Assembly: GCF_900103175.1 (NCBI RefSeq)
Contig: NZ_FNLF01000002.1
Span: 1,874,136-1,938,135 of the forward strand
DNA: 64,000 bases
Direction of reading: 5' to 3'
From: Tsukamurella pulmonis
GTDB taxonomy: Bacteria > Actinomycetota > Actinomycetes > Mycobacteriales > Mycobacteriaceae
The translations under genes and the position numbers were made by a program. Shown here in pieces: positions 17,670 through 26,654 of this stretch; position 1 is the stretch's first letter, and every line of letters starts with the position of its first letter. The notes beneath the pieces are model-generated. The model saw nothing but the letters and a program-made list of their open reading frames with translations. It made no database searches and was not told the origin of the DNA.

Positions 17670-19106
17670 TCAGTGGCGCTGGATGTAGCTCACCTGCGTC
17701 GTGGTGTATTCCTCGATCGCGTGCTTGCCGTCGGCGCCGCCGATGCCGGAGGCCTTGATGCCGGCGTGGAAGCCCTGGATCGCCTCCTCGTTCTCGCGGT
17801 TGACGTACACCTCGCCGAACTGCAGCTCGTCGATCACGCGCAGCGTCATGTTCAGGTCGTTGGTGTAGAGCGACGACGCGAGGCCGTACTCGCAGTCGTT
17901 GGCCCGCTCGATGGCCTCGTCCACGTTCTCGACCACGTGGACCGGGAGAATCGGCCCGAACACCTCGTTGTAGAGGATGTCCGCGGCGGGATCGTCGACC
18001 CGGATCACCGCCGGCGGGAAGAAGTATCCCGGGGAGTCCACCCGGCCCCCGCCCGCCACCAGCGTCGCGCCCGCCGCGAGCGCCTCGTCGAGCACCTTGC
18101 GGGTGCGGTCGGCCGCCTTCCGATTGACCAGCGGGCCCACGTCCACCGTCGGATCCGCGGGGTCCCCTGTCTTGAGCCGCCCGAGGCGTTCACCGATGCG
18201 CTTGATGAACTCGTCGGCGACGGGGCGCTCGACGTAGACGCGCTCGGCGCAGGTGCACACTTGGCCGTTGTTGAGCAGGCGGGACTCGGCGATCTTCTCG
18301 ACCGCGAGGTCGAGGTCGGCGTCCTTGAGCACGATCGCGGGCGCCTTGCCGCCGAGCTCCAGGCTCACCTTCGTCACCGACTTGGAGGCGCTCTCCATGA
18401 TCTTCGCGCCCGTCGCCGTGGAACCGGTGAACGTCACGAAGTCCACGCCGGGATGGCCCGACATCGCCGCGCCGACGGCGCCGGTCCCGAGGACCAGGTT
18501 GAACACGCCGGCCGGAAGCCCGACCGCGGCACAGACCTCGGCGAACATGAGCGCGTTGATCGGAGTGTCCTCCGCCGGCTTGATCACCAGCGTGCTGCCG
18601 GTGATCAGCGCGGGCGCGACCTTGCGGGAGAGGAGGAAGAGGGGGTAGTTCCACGGGCAGATGCCGGCGACGACACCGATCGGGCGGCGCTGCAGGACGA
18701 TCAGCTCGCCGGGGCGATCGGACGGGATCACCTCGCCCTCGATGCGGCGCGCCCACTCGGCCATGTAGCGGAAGTAGCCGATGGCCTTGCCGACTTCGCC
18801 CTCGGCGTGTGCGCGGACCTTGCCCTGCTCGGTCATGAGGTCGACGACGAAGTCCTCGTGCCGTCGCTGCATCTCGTCGGCGATGGCGATCATGTACCGG
18901 GCGCGCTCGGTCTGGGGGAGTCGACGCCAGCGGTCCTGCGCGGCGCGGGCGGCGGCGACGGCCCGGTCGACGACCTCCGGCGAGGAGATCTTCACCGTGG
19001 TGATCCGCTCCGTCGTCGACGGATTCAGGACGTCCAGGTCCTCGTCCTCCGGTGCGGCGGCGATGAACTCGCCGTTGATGAAACTCGTGGTGTGCTCGGA
19101 CGACAA
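17670..19106 (-). CDS. aldA: aldehyde dehydrogenase, AldA (lactaldehyde/glycolaldehyde) type
   Basis: An NAD-dependent aldehyde dehydrogenase. The TTG at 19106, preceded by GAGGAGGAACG, gives 478 residues against 479 for E. coli AldA; the frame is open further upstream but without a comparable ribosome site. Catalytic residues are Asn152 (CPWNYP), Glu250 (LELGGK) and Cys284 (NNGQVC). The end, VNRENEEAIQGFHAG followed by GIGGADGKHAIEEY, is characteristic of AldA rather than of succinate-semialdehyde dehydrogenases. It oxidises lactaldehyde or glycolaldehyde, but the physiological substrate here is unproven. It interrupts the usual rplS-lepB order and is divergent from lepB; repeated operator-like sites lie upstream. 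Confidence 0.85.
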   Translation of the reverse strand: MSSEHTTSFINGEFIAAAPEDEDLDVLNPSTTERITTVKISSPEVVDRAVAAARAAQDRWRRLPQTERARYMIAIADEMQRRHEDFVVDLMTEQGKVRAHAEGEVGKAIGYFRYMAEWARRIEGEVIPSDRPGELIVLQRRPIGVVAGICPWNYPLFLLSRKVAPALITGSTLVIKPAEDTPINALMFAEVCAAVGLPAGVFNLVLGTGAVGAAMSGHPGVDFVTFTGSTATGAKIMESASKSVTKVSLELGGKAPAIVLKDADLDLAVEKIAESRLLNNGQVCTCAERVYVERPVADEFIKRIGERLGRLKTGDPADPTVDVGPLVNRKAADRTRKVLDEALAAGATLVAGGGRVDSPGYFFPPAVIRVDDPAADILYNEVFGPILPVHVVENVDEAIERANDCEYGLASSLYTNDLNMTLRVIDELQFGEVYVNRENEEAIQGFHAGIKASGIGGADGKHAIEEYTTTQVSYIQRH

Positions 19107-19190
19107 CGTTCCTCCTCGGTGGTCACTCGATGCGGCACCAGGCGATTCGAGGAGCGCGAGTGGCGATGGCTCCACAGCTCCGGCAGCCTT

Positions 19191-19239
19191 TTGCGATCGT
19201 ATCAATGACGGTTGGGAAATTCATTGCGATCGAAGCAAT
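19191..19239. promoter_or_regulatory. two operator-like repeats upstream of aldA
   Basis: TTGCGATCGTATCAA (19191-19205) and TTGCGATCGAAGCAA (19224-19238) share 12 of 15 bases. The second sits in ATTGC-N7-GCAAT. Their starts are 33 bases apart, about three helix turns, on one DNA face. They lie 85-130 bases upstream of the aldA TTG start. A minus-strand TACGAT overlapping the first copy could be the aldA -10 box. The binding protein is unknown. Confidence 0.5.
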
Positions 19240-19344
19240 CCGGTTCGGTCGGCGTGCGAACGATCCGACCGGGTCTAGGCTCCGCCTGTGCACGGCCGCG
19301 GCCGGTGCGCGGAGGACGACCGATCCGGTCGGTACGCTGTATCC

Positions 19345-20298
19345 GTGCCTGAGCAGACGAACTCCCCGGCAGCGCCCGAGCCCGGCGAACCGGCCGCGAC
19401 CGGCCGCCTCGGCGACGCGGGCGCGGACCGTCCCGCCGAGCCCCGAGCGGGAGGCCGGCACGCCGCACCGACACCGTCGGAGGGCGCGACGTCACCGTCG
19501 GGCGATGGGAAGTCCGAAGAGGGGCGGGGCCGGGGACGGCGAGCGCGCAAGGACGCGAAGCCGCCGAAGGACAAGAAGACCAACTGGCCGCTCGAGGTCG
19601 GCGTGATCGTGCTGGTCGCCCTGGTGCTCAGCTTCTGCCTGCAGACCTTCGTCGGCCGCCAGTGGTACGTCCCGTCCCAATCGATGGAGCCCACCCTCGT
19701 CGGCTGCCCGGGCTGCACCGGCGACCGGATCGTGACGCAGAAGATCAGCTACTTCGCCGGTGACCCGACGCCGGGCGATGTGATCGTGTTCAAGGGGCCC
19801 ACTGAGTCGTGGGGGCTCGAGCCGCTGCAGCCGGTCCGCTCCGAGAACGCCGTGATCCGCGGCGTCCAGGAGGCCCTGTCGTACGTCGGCCTGCAGCCGC
19901 CGAACGAGAACGATCTCGTCAAGCGCGTGATCGCCGTCGGCGGGCAGACCATTCAGTGCAGGCCCGAGACGGGTGTCACGGTGAACGGGAAGAAGATCGT
20001 CGAACCCTATCTGGCGGAACCGGCCAAGGAGTGGGCCAAGACCCGTGGCTGCTGGCCGATCTCGGGCAAGAACGGCCAGTACAACGAGTCCGGTGCGTTC
20101 GGGCCGATCACCATCCCCGACGGCAGCGTCTTCGTGATGGGCGACAACCGGATGGCGTCGGCCGATTCGCGCTTCCACATCGACGACGAGCTGCAGGGCA
20201 CGATCCCGAAGGCGGACATCCGCGGCAAGGTCGTCGCGATCATCTACCCGTTCAGCCGCTGGCAGACGGTGGATTCGATCAACCCGCAGCAGGGCTAG
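19345..20298 (+). CDS. lepB: signal peptidase I
   Basis: 317 residues. A long disordered Pro/Glu/Arg-rich cytoplasmic N-terminus (about 1-80) is followed by one membrane helix (LEVGVIVLVALVLSFCLQTF) and the periplasmic serine protease domain. The catalytic dyad is Ser113 in PSQSMEPTL and Lys193 in DLVKRVIAVGG; MGDNRMASADSR is at 265-276. It cleaves signal peptides of exported proteins. The GTG at 19345 follows TACGCT (19333-19338) by six bases, consistent with a leaderless message. Confidence 0.95.
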   Translation: MPEQTNSPAAPEPGEPAATGRLGDAGADRPAEPRAGGRHAAPTPSEGATSPSGDGKSEEGRGRGRRARKDAKPPKDKKTNWPLEVGVIVLVALVLSFCLQTFVGRQWYVPSQSMEPTLVGCPGCTGDRIVTQKISYFAGDPTPGDVIVFKGPTESWGLEPLQPVRSENAVIRGVQEALSYVGLQPPNENDLVKRVIAVGGQTIQCRPETGVTVNGKKIVEPYLAEPAKEWAKTRGCWPISGKNGQYNESGAFGPITIPDGSVFVMGDNRMASADSRFHIDDELQGTIPKADIRGKVVAIIYPFSRWQTVDSINPQQG

Positions 20299-20304
20299 GC
20301 GCAC

Positions 20305-20988
20305 GTGCGCGACCGATGGCCCCCGCGGCCGGTGGTGCGGGCATCGTCGGGCCTGAGCACCCTGGAGACGGTGCTCGGCCGGGCGGGTCTGGGCCCCGTC
20401 GCCGGTGTCGACGAGGCCGGGCGCGGGGCCTGCGCGGGCCCGATGACGGTTGCCGCGTGCATCCTTCCCGCGAGGATCCCCGCGTCGCTCGCGCGTCTCG
20501 ACGACTCGAAGAAGCTCACCGAGAACGCGCGGGAGGAGCTGTATCCGAAGATCCTCGAGCTCGCGATCAGTTGGTCCGTGGTCTCGATCCCGGCGCCCGA
20601 GATCGACCGGATCGGTGTGCACGTCGCCAACATCATGGGCATGCGGCGGGCGGTGGCCGGTCTGCAGGTGCGGCCGGGGTACGTGCTCATCGACGGGTTC
20701 AGCGTGCCCGGCCTGGGCGTTCCGTCGCTGCCCGTGATCGGCGGCGACGCCTCCGCTTCGTGCATCGCGGCTGCGAGCGTGCTCGCCAAGGTGACGCGCG
20801 ATCGGGTCATGGCCGAGCTCGACGGCGCCTTCCCCGGGTACGGCTTCGCGGTGCACAAGGGTTACTCGACGGCGGTGCACATGGCGGCGCTGGGGGAGCT
20901 GGGGCCGAGCGGCCAGCACCGCATGCGGTACCAGAACGTGCGGGCCGCACTGGCCGCGTCGGCGGGGAGTTCCGCGGCGGCGCGGTAA
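20305..20988 (+). CDS. rnhB: ribonuclease HII
   Basis: 227 residues. It cleaves RNA in RNA-DNA hybrids and misincorporated ribonucleotides. Acidic active-site residues are Asp36-Glu37 in [13 protein letters not shown], Asp130 in YVLIDG and acidic positions in [22 protein letters not shown] (Asp148, Asp166). The GTG start lies six bases after the lepB stop. Confidence 0.96.
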   Translation: MRDRWPPRPVVRASSGLSTLETVLGRAGLGPVAGVDEAGRGACAGPMTVAACILPARIPASLARLDDSKKLTENAREELYPKILELAISWSVVSIPAPEIDRIGVHVANIMGMRRAVAGLQVRPGYVLIDGFSVPGLGVPSLPVIGGDASASCIAAASVLAKVTRDRVMAELDGAFPGYGFAVHKGYSTAVHMAALGELGPSGQHRMRYQNVRAALAASAGSSAAAR

Positions 20989-21031
20989 TCTGGAGCGGTT
21001 ACGACTGGTGACATCAGGTGAGGAGGACGAC

Positions 21032-21337
21032 GTGAGCGCAGAGGATCTCGAGAAGTACGAGACCGCGATGGAGCTGTCCATGTACCGCGAGTACAAGGAC
21101 GTGCTGAGCCAGTTCACCTACGTGGTGGAGACGGAGCGCCGCTTCTACCTCGCCAACGGGGTCGACCTGATCCCGCGCAACGCGGACGGCGAGGTCTACT
21201 TCGAGGTGCGGATGACCGACGCCTGGGTGTGGGACATGTACCGGCCGGCCCGGTTCCTCAAGCAGGCCCGCGTGGTCACGTTCAAGGACGTCAACATCGA
21301 GGAGCTCGACAAGCCGGAGCTGCGGCTGCCGGAGTGA
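21032..21337 (+). CDS. DUF2469 family protein
   Basis: 101 residues, strongly acidic and Tyr-rich: SAEDLEKYETAMELSMYREYKD, then FTYVVETERRFYLAN. This family is conserved in actinobacteria next to rnhB (M. tuberculosis Rv2901c) and has no assigned role. I chose the GTG at 21032, which follows GAGGAGGA and gives the family start. The last gene of lepB-rnhB-DUF2469; a strong terminator follows. Confidence 0.92.
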   Translation: MSAEDLEKYETAMELSMYREYKDVLSQFTYVVETERRFYLANGVDLIPRNADGEVYFEVRMTDAWVWDMYRPARFLKQARVVTFKDVNIEELDKPELRLPE

Positions 21338-21355
21338 TCGGCCGCTGACCGATCC

Positions 21356-21405
21356 GGCCGCAGGCGCCGTTCCCGCACAGGGGCGGCGCCTGCGGCCTCT
21401 TCTCT
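21356..21405 (+). terminator. terminator after DUF2469
   Basis: A perfect 14-bp stem, GGCCGCAGGCGCCG (21356-21369) with its complement at 21384-21397, followed by TCTTCTCT. Confidence 0.85.
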
Positions 21406-21421
21406 GACCGAATATTAACGG

Positions 21422-21482
21422 TTCACGGTGTCTCGAATACCTGCTATCGTTCTATAACGAGTCACATTGTCTCGTTATAGAA
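21422..21482 (+). promoter_or_regulatory. promoter and 33-bp palindromic operator of the MFS gene
   Basis: TTCACG (21422-21427) and TATCGT (21445-21450) are 17 bases apart. Starting on the last base of the -10 box is a perfect inverted repeat with 12-base arms, TTCTATAACGAG (21450-21461) and CTCGTTATAGAA (21471-21482), spacer nine bases. A protein bound here would block transcription start. The arms are A/T-rich against a G+C-rich background. The likely ligand-binding repressor is the TetR protein encoded at 22752, though that is inference. Confidence 0.75.
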
Positions 21483-21492
21483 GGAATTACTC

Positions 21493-22710
21493 ATGTTGCT
21501 TGATCGGACCGCGGTTCCCTACCGCGTCGCGCCGGCCGTGGTGTGCACGGCCTTCGCGTTCCTGGTGGTCATGATGGGTACCACCCTCCCCACGCCCCTC
21601 TACTCGATCTACTCGGCGCAGCTCGGATTCAGCTCGCTCACGGTCACCGTCCTGTTCGCGGTCTACGCCCTCGGCGTCGTCGCCGCGCTCACCGTCTTCG
21701 GCCGCCTCTCCGATGAGATCGGGCGGCGCCCGGTGCTGCTGGTCGCGGTGGCGCTGGCGATCCTCAGTGCCATGCTGTTCCTGCTGCCGCCCTCGCTCCC
21801 GCTGCTGATCGTGGCCCGCATCGTCTCCGGCCTCGGCGCGGGCCTGATGAGCGGCACGGGCACGGCGGCGGTGATCGACCTGTTCGCGCCCGAGGGCCGG
21901 GCCGCCGCCGGCACGCTCGCGGTCGCGGTGAACACCGGTGGTCTCGCCGCGGGTACGTTGCTCGCCGGATTCGTCGCGGATGTCTCCTCGTCGCCGCTGG
22001 TCGTGCCGTTCGTGGTGCACCTCGCGCTCGCGCTGCTGGCGGGCGCCGGGCTGTGGGCGTTCGCACCGCGGACCGCGATCGCGGGGCGGATGCGGCTGCG
22101 GCCGCGCCGCCTGCGGGTGCCGAGCGAGATCCACGGCGCCTTCGTCCGGGCGGTGCTGGCCGCCGGTTCGGCGTTCGCGGTGACCGGCGTCCTCACCGCC
22201 GTCGCGGCGATCTTCCTCGCCCGGTTCCTGCACCTGTCCAGCCACGCCCTCGCGGGTTTCGTGGTCTTTCTCGCCTTCGCCGGGATGGCCATCGGTCAGC
22301 TCGTCGCGCGCCGGTTCCCGCCGCGCCGCGCGCTGGTCCTCGGGTGCGGGGGACTGGTCGTCGCGGCGGGGCTGCTCGCCGTGGCCCTCGCGGCGAACTC
22401 CCTCGTTGCGCTGCTGCTCTCGGCTGCGGTGCTGGGCCTGTGCGGCGGCCTGTGCATGAACGCCGGTATCGCGACCACCGTCGAGCAGGTGCCGCCCGAG
22501 CATCGCGCCGAGGTCTCCTCGTCCTTCTTCGCCGGCCTCTACGTGATGCTCGCCTTCCCGGCGATCGGCGTCGGTGCGCTGTCGGCGGTCGTCGGGCTGC
22601 GCACCGCGGGCCTGGTCTTCTGTGTGGTGGTCGGGATCCTGGCCGCCTCCGTCTGCGCGGTCGAGGCGCGCTCGGCGTCCCGGGCTCGAACGCTCGCGGT
22701 GCGGGTGTGA
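21493..22710 (+). CDS. MFS transporter (drug efflux type)
   Basis: 405 residues with twelve predicted membrane helices. The loop 2-3 signature GRLSDEIGRRPVLL is typical of major facilitator antiporters. The ATG is preceded by AGAAGGAATT. The gene lies directly after a palindromic operator and 41 bases before a TetR gene, an arrangement typical of inducible efflux pumps. The substrate is unknown. Confidence 0.85.
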   Translation: MLLDRTAVPYRVAPAVVCTAFAFLVVMMGTTLPTPLYSIYSAQLGFSSLTVTVLFAVYALGVVAALTVFGRLSDEIGRRPVLLVAVALAILSAMLFLLPPSLPLLIVARIVSGLGAGLMSGTGTAAVIDLFAPEGRAAAGTLAVAVNTGGLAAGTLLAGFVADVSSSPLVVPFVVHLALALLAGAGLWAFAPRTAIAGRMRLRPRRLRVPSEIHGAFVRAVLAAGSAFAVTGVLTAVAAIFLARFLHLSSHALAGFVVFLAFAGMAIGQLVARRFPPRRALVLGCGGLVVAAGLLAVALAANSLVALLLSAAVLGLCGGLCMNAGIATTVEQVPPEHRAEVSSSFFAGLYVMLAFPAIGVGALSAVVGLRTAGLVFCVVVGILAASVCAVEARSASRARTLAVRV

Positions 22711-22751
22711 GCGTGCCGTCCGACCTCGGAACCGACTGCTACGGTGGCGCG

Positions 22752-23324
22752 ATGACGCAGACGGAACGCCCGGCCGGGCGCCCCCGCAGCGAGGAGGCGC
22801 GCACGGCGGTGCTCCGGGCGGTCGACGACATGCTCGTCGCCGAGGGGTACGCGGCGATGACCATGAAGGGCATCGCCGAGCGGGCCGGGGTCGGACGGCA
22901 GACCGTCTACCGCTGGTGGTCGACGAAGGCCGAGATCCTGTTCGAGGCGAGCGCGGCCGACGCCGCCGGGGAACTCGCGGTGGAGGCTCGTCCCACAGCG
23001 CGGGAGGACGTCGAGGCGTTTCTCGCGGCGGTGGTCCGCTTCCTCACCACCTCCGATGCGGGCCTGGCGTACCGGGCCCTGGTCGGGGAGGCGCAGCACG
23101 ATCCGAAGGTCGCCGAGCTCATCGCCGGGGCCGACCCGCTGGGGGAGGCCGCGCGGGCCGTCATCGACCGCAACCGGCGGGCCGGAAGATTGCCGGCGGA
23201 CCTCGATCCCGCGATGGCCGCCGCCGAGCTGGTGGGTCCTGTCGTCTTCCGGATTCTGGTGCAGGGCAGTGTGATCGGTGCGTCCGACGTGGCGTCGATC
23301 GCGGGGCGGTTCGTCCGACAGTAA
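22752..23324 (+). CDS. TetR-family transcriptional regulator
   Basis: 190 residues. The N-terminal helix-turn-helix is MTMKGIAERAGVGRQTVYRWWSTKAEI. The C-terminal ligand-binding part is of the TetR_C type found in AcrR-like proteins (AYRALVGEAQHDPKVAELI). The ATG at 22752 has TACGGT (22740-22745) six bases upstream, so the gene probably has its own leaderless promoter in addition to readthrough from the MFS gene. A GTG at 22713 is in frame but has no support. It probably represses the MFS gene. Confidence 0.85.
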   Translation: MTQTERPAGRPRSEEARTAVLRAVDDMLVAEGYAAMTMKGIAERAGVGRQTVYRWWSTKAEILFEASAADAAGELAVEARPTAREDVEAFLAAVVRFLTTSDAGLAYRALVGEAQHDPKVAELIAGADPLGEAARAVIDRNRRAGRLPADLDPAMAAAELVGPVVFRILVQGSVIGASDVASIAGRFVRQ

Positions 23325-23380
23325 CCGGTCCGCGGGGCCGTTCCTCCACAGATTTGCGTACATAACCTTTTTTCTCCACA

Positions 23381-23404
23381 GGCACCGCCGTTCTCGGCGG
23401 TGCC
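23381..23404. other. perfect 10-bp hairpin between tetR and yraN
   Basis: GGCACCGCCG, loop TTCT, CGGCGGTGCC, with no T-run after it on the plus strand. It could end tetR transcription or form the 5' leader of yraN. A T6 run lies just before it, and two CTCCACAG copies flank the A/T-rich stretch at 23344-23380. Confidence 0.45.
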
Positions 23405-23432
23405 CGTGGGGTGTCGACGGCACGATCGGCGC

Positions 23433-23801
23433 ATGGGGAACAACGAAACGGGACGTGCCGGCGAGGACGTGGTCTGCGACTTCCTGACCGATCGTGGGTG
23501 GACGGTGCTGGAACGGAACTGGAGGTTCTCGGGCGGGGGCCTGCGGGGCGAGCTCGACGTCATCGCCCGTGCGCCGGACGGGCTGCTCGCGATCGTCGAG
23601 GTCAAGACCCGCACGGGGCGGGCGTTCGGCTCCGGGTTCGAGGCGGTGACGCCGCGCAAGGTCGCTCAGTTGCGGGCGCTGACCTCCCGCTGGCTGGCGG
23701 AGACCGAGGGCGCCTTCGCCCGGGTCAGAATCGATGTGGCGTCGGTGTTCACGCCGCCCGGCGGTCCGGTGACGCTCGAGTACCGGGCGGGGGTGGCGTG
23801 A
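23433..23801 (+). CDS. YraN family (UPF0102) endonuclease-like protein
   Basis: 122 residues with a restriction-endonuclease-like core: E11 in GRAGEDVV, GELD at 39-42, and VEVKTR with Glu56 and Lys58. The family is suspected to act on DNA and sits beside comM and dprA in most actinobacteria. I chose the ATG at 23433. The stop TGA overlaps the comM ATG by one base. Confidence 0.9.
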   Translation: MGNNETGRAGEDVVCDFLTDRGWTVLERNWRFSGGGLRGELDVIARAPDGLLAIVEVKTRTGRAFGSGFEAVTPRKVAQLRALTSRWLAETEGAFARVRIDVASVFTPPGGPVTLEYRAGVA

Positions 23802-25315
23802 TGTCCTCGCTGAGCAAGGTGCACTCCGTCGCGATCACCGGGGTCGACGGTGCCGTGGTCGAGATCGAGGGCTGCATCGGCGCGGGCCTGCCGGCCGTGC
23901 ATCTGGTCGGGTTGCCCGACACGGTGCTCAAGGAGTCCCGGGACCGGGTCCGGGCCGCCGTGGTCAACATCGGGATCAGGTTTCCCGACACCCGGGTCAC
24001 GGTCGCCCTCTCGCCCGCGACGCTGCCGAAAGTCGGATCGGTCTACGACTTACCACTCGCGATCGCGATCCTGATGGCGGCGGAGCGGGTGCCGGCGGGG
24101 CGGGTGGAGGGCGCGGTCCTGCTGGGCGAACTCGCCCTCGACGGTCGGGTCCGCGCGGTGCGCGGCGTGCTCCCGGCGGTGCTCGCGGCCAAGGAGTCCG
24201 GGTTCGTGCGCGCGGTCGTGCCGCTCGCCAATCTCGACGAGGCGGGGCTCGTCGACGGCATCGAGGTGCTGGGCGCCGCACACCTGGCCGAGGTCGTGGC
24301 CTGGCTCAGCGGTGAGGGCCCGCTCGCCGAGCCCGGTCCGCTCGTCGCCGACGAGGCCGATCCCACGGTTGCGGACCTGGCCGACGTGGTGGGGCAGCCG
24401 GAGGCCAAGTACGCGCTGGAGGTCGCCGCGGCGGGGGCGCACCACATCATGATGACCGGGCCGCCCGGGATCGGGAAGACGATGCTGGCCTCGCGACTTC
24501 CGGGGATCATGCCCGCGCTGGGCCGGCGCGAGGCGCTCGAGGTCAGCGCGATCCACTCGATCGCCGGGAACCTGCGTGCCGACCGACCGTTGATCACCGT
24601 GCCGCCCTTCGTGGCACCGCACCAGACCTCCTCGGTCAGTGCGCTCGTCGGCGGCGGCAGTGGGCTGGCGCGGCCCGGCGCGGTCTCGCTCGCGCACCGG
24701 GGTGTGCTCTTCCTCGACGAGTGCGCCGAGATGGGCCCACGGTCGCTCGAGGCGCTGCGAACACCGTTGGAGGAGGGGCGGATACGGCTCGCCCGCCGCG
24801 ACGGCGTGGTGAAGTACCCCTGCCGCTTCCTTCTGGTGATGGCGGCGAATCCGTGTCCGTGCGCACCAGCACGGGACCAGGACTGCACCTGTACGGCGAC
24901 GGTCCGCCGCCGCTACCTCGGGCGACTGTCCGGTCCGCTGCTGGATCGGGTGGACCTGTGGGTGCGCATGGAACCGCCGGGCACCGGCGCGCTCCACGAG
25001 GACGGCGTCGGGGAGGAGACCAGCGCGACGGTCCGAGCCCGCGTGCGGGCCGCGCGGGAGGCCGCGGCGGCGCGCTGGGGAGCGGAGGGATGGCTCACCA
25101 ATTCGGAGGTCCCCGGGGTGGTGCTGCGCCGCCGGTTCCGGCTCTCGGCGCAGGCCCTGCGCCCGCTGGAGTTGTACCTGCGGACCGGGAAGATCACCGC
25201 GCGCGGCGCGGACCGCTGCCTGCGGCTCTCCTGGACCCTTGCGGACCTCCTCGGGCTCGACAGACCGGGCGAGTCCGAAGTGGTTCAAGCGCTGCAGTTC
25301 CGGGACAAGGAGTGA
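23801..25315 (+). CDS. comM: YifB/ComM family magnesium-chelatase-like AAA ATPase
   Basis: 504 residues. An N-terminal ChlI domain (about 20-140) precedes an AAA+ module with Walker A GPPGIGKT (220-227) and Walker B VLFLDE (302-307). NPCPCAP and DCTCT form a cysteine cluster typical of the family, and a Mg-chelatase C-terminal helical domain ends the protein. ComM is a hexameric helicase that aids branch migration during natural transformation. The start at 23801 is coupled to yraN. Confidence 0.95.
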   Translation: MSSLSKVHSVAITGVDGAVVEIEGCIGAGLPAVHLVGLPDTVLKESRDRVRAAVVNIGIRFPDTRVTVALSPATLPKVGSVYDLPLAIAILMAAERVPAGRVEGAVLLGELALDGRVRAVRGVLPAVLAAKESGFVRAVVPLANLDEAGLVDGIEVLGAAHLAEVVAWLSGEGPLAEPGPLVADEADPTVADLADVVGQPEAKYALEVAAAGAHHIMMTGPPGIGKTMLASRLPGIMPALGRREALEVSAIHSIAGNLRADRPLITVPPFVAPHQTSSVSALVGGGSGLARPGAVSLAHRGVLFLDECAEMGPRSLEALRTPLEEGRIRLARRDGVVKYPCRFLLVMAANPCPCAPARDQDCTCTATVRRRYLGRLSGPLLDRVDLWVRMEPPGTGALHEDGVGEETSATVRARVRAAREAAAARWGAEGWLTNSEVPGVVLRRRFRLSAQALRPLELYLRTGKITARGADRCLRLSWTLADLLGLDRPGESEVVQALQFRDKE

Positions 25316-25317
25316 GC

Positions 25318-26481
25318 ATGACCGATGACGTCAGGCGCGCCCGCGCCTACCTGAGCCGGGTCGCGGAACCGCCGTACAGCGCGCTGATCACGTTGATCGA
25401 CGAGGTGGGGCCGATCGCGGCGGCGGACATGGTGCGGCGGCAGGAGTTCGCGGACGGCTTCGAGTCGGTGGCGGACGGCACCGTCGGGCGGGCCGGCGTC
25501 GACCGGGCCGAGGCCGACCTCGCGCACATCGCGCACCTCGGCGGACGGCTGGTGATCCCGGAGGACGACGAATGGCCGGCAGCGGCGTTCGGCGCGCTGG
25601 CCGAACGGATCCCGACGGAGGACACCCAGCACGAGGACGAGGTCCGCGAGCTGCGGCCGGTCGCGGTGTGGGTCGTCGGTGGCGGGCGGCTCGACGAGCT
25701 GCTGGAACGCTCGGTCGCCATGGTGGGCACCCGCGCACCGTCGAGCTACGGCGAACGCGTCACCGACGCCTTCGCCGCCGATCTCGCGGCCGAGGGGTTC
25801 ACCATCGTCTCCGGCGGCGCCTACGGCATCGACGGGGTCGCGCACCGCGCGGCGCTGGCCGCGGAGGGGCCGACCATCGCCTTCCTCGCCGGTGGCCTCG
25901 ACCGTCCCTATCCCGCGGGGCACGCGGGCCTGTTCCGTCGGATCGCCGAAGTGGGGAACCTGGTCTCGGAGTACCCGCCGGGCGGCGTACCCGCGCGGCA
26001 CCGCTTCCTGAACCGGAACCGGATGGTCGGCACCTGCACCGGAGGCGTGGTCGTGGCCGAGGCCGGGTTCCGCTCCGGGACCAAGAACACCGCGACGTGG
26101 GCGCGACGGCGCGGGATCGTCGTGTGCGCCGTGCCCGGCCCGGTCACCGCCGCCACCTCGGTCACCTGCCACCAGTTGATCCGCGAGGGCGCCGTGCTCG
26201 TCACCAGGTCCGCAGAGGTGATCGAGGAGGTGGGACGGATCGGCGAGCTCGCCGACGAACTCGCCGTCCCGGCGCGCCCGACCGACGGGCTCGACGGGCC
26301 GGCGCTGCGGGTCCACGACGCGCTCCCCGCGAAGTCCGCGCTGCCGGTCTCGGAGATCGCGGTGCTCGCCGGTCTCCCGCCCCGTGCGGTGATGGGGCAG
26401 CTCGCGCTCCTCGAGACCAAGGGGCTGGTGCGCCGCGACGGTGCGCTCTGGCGGCTCGTGCGGGTGAGCGAAATGTCGTGA
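25318..26481 (+). CDS. dprA: DNA-processing protein DprA
   Basis: 387 residues from the ATG at 25318, two bases after comM. The Rossmann-like DprA core carries VGTRAPSSYG (136-145), SGGAYGIDGVAHRAAL (from 165) and GGLDRPYPAGH. A C-terminal winged-helix segment (VSEIAVLAGLPPRAVMGQL) follows. DprA loads RecA on incoming single-stranded DNA. With yraN and comM it forms a standard uptake/recombination cluster, though competence is unproven in this group. Confidence 0.94.
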   Translation: MTDDVRRARAYLSRVAEPPYSALITLIDEVGPIAAADMVRRQEFADGFESVADGTVGRAGVDRAEADLAHIAHLGGRLVIPEDDEWPAAAFGALAERIPTEDTQHEDEVRELRPVAVWVVGGGRLDELLERSVAMVGTRAPSSYGERVTDAFAADLAAEGFTIVSGGAYGIDGVAHRAALAAEGPTIAFLAGGLDRPYPAGHAGLFRRIAEVGNLVSEYPPGGVPARHRFLNRNRMVGTCTGGVVVAEAGFRSGTKNTATWARRRGIVVCAVPGPVTAATSVTCHQLIREGAVLVTRSAEVIEEVGRIGELADELAVPARPTDGLDGPALRVHDALPAKSALPVSEIAVLAGLPPRAVMGQLALLETKGLVRRDGALWRLVRVSEMS

Positions 26482-26520
26482 ATGCGATCAATCGACCCCA
26501 CGATCCGGAGCGTTGGCGCG

Positions 26521-26534
26521 AGAACCCGGGTTCT
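26521..26534. promoter_or_regulatory. 14-bp palindrome
   Basis: AGAACCCGGGTTCT is a perfect palindrome 39 bases after dprA and 120 bases before the next ATG. It may be an operator; the sequence otherwise gives no clear promoter. Confidence 0.3.
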
Positions 26535-26654
26535 TGTGCCTAGGGTTGGCGCCAGGGTGGCGGTGTCCAGAAACCGGCGTGGTCCCCGATCCTTTCCCGT
26601 GGATACCTGCTCACCATGGTGGGCGTCGGGTATCGCAGATCGAGAGGTGTACCC

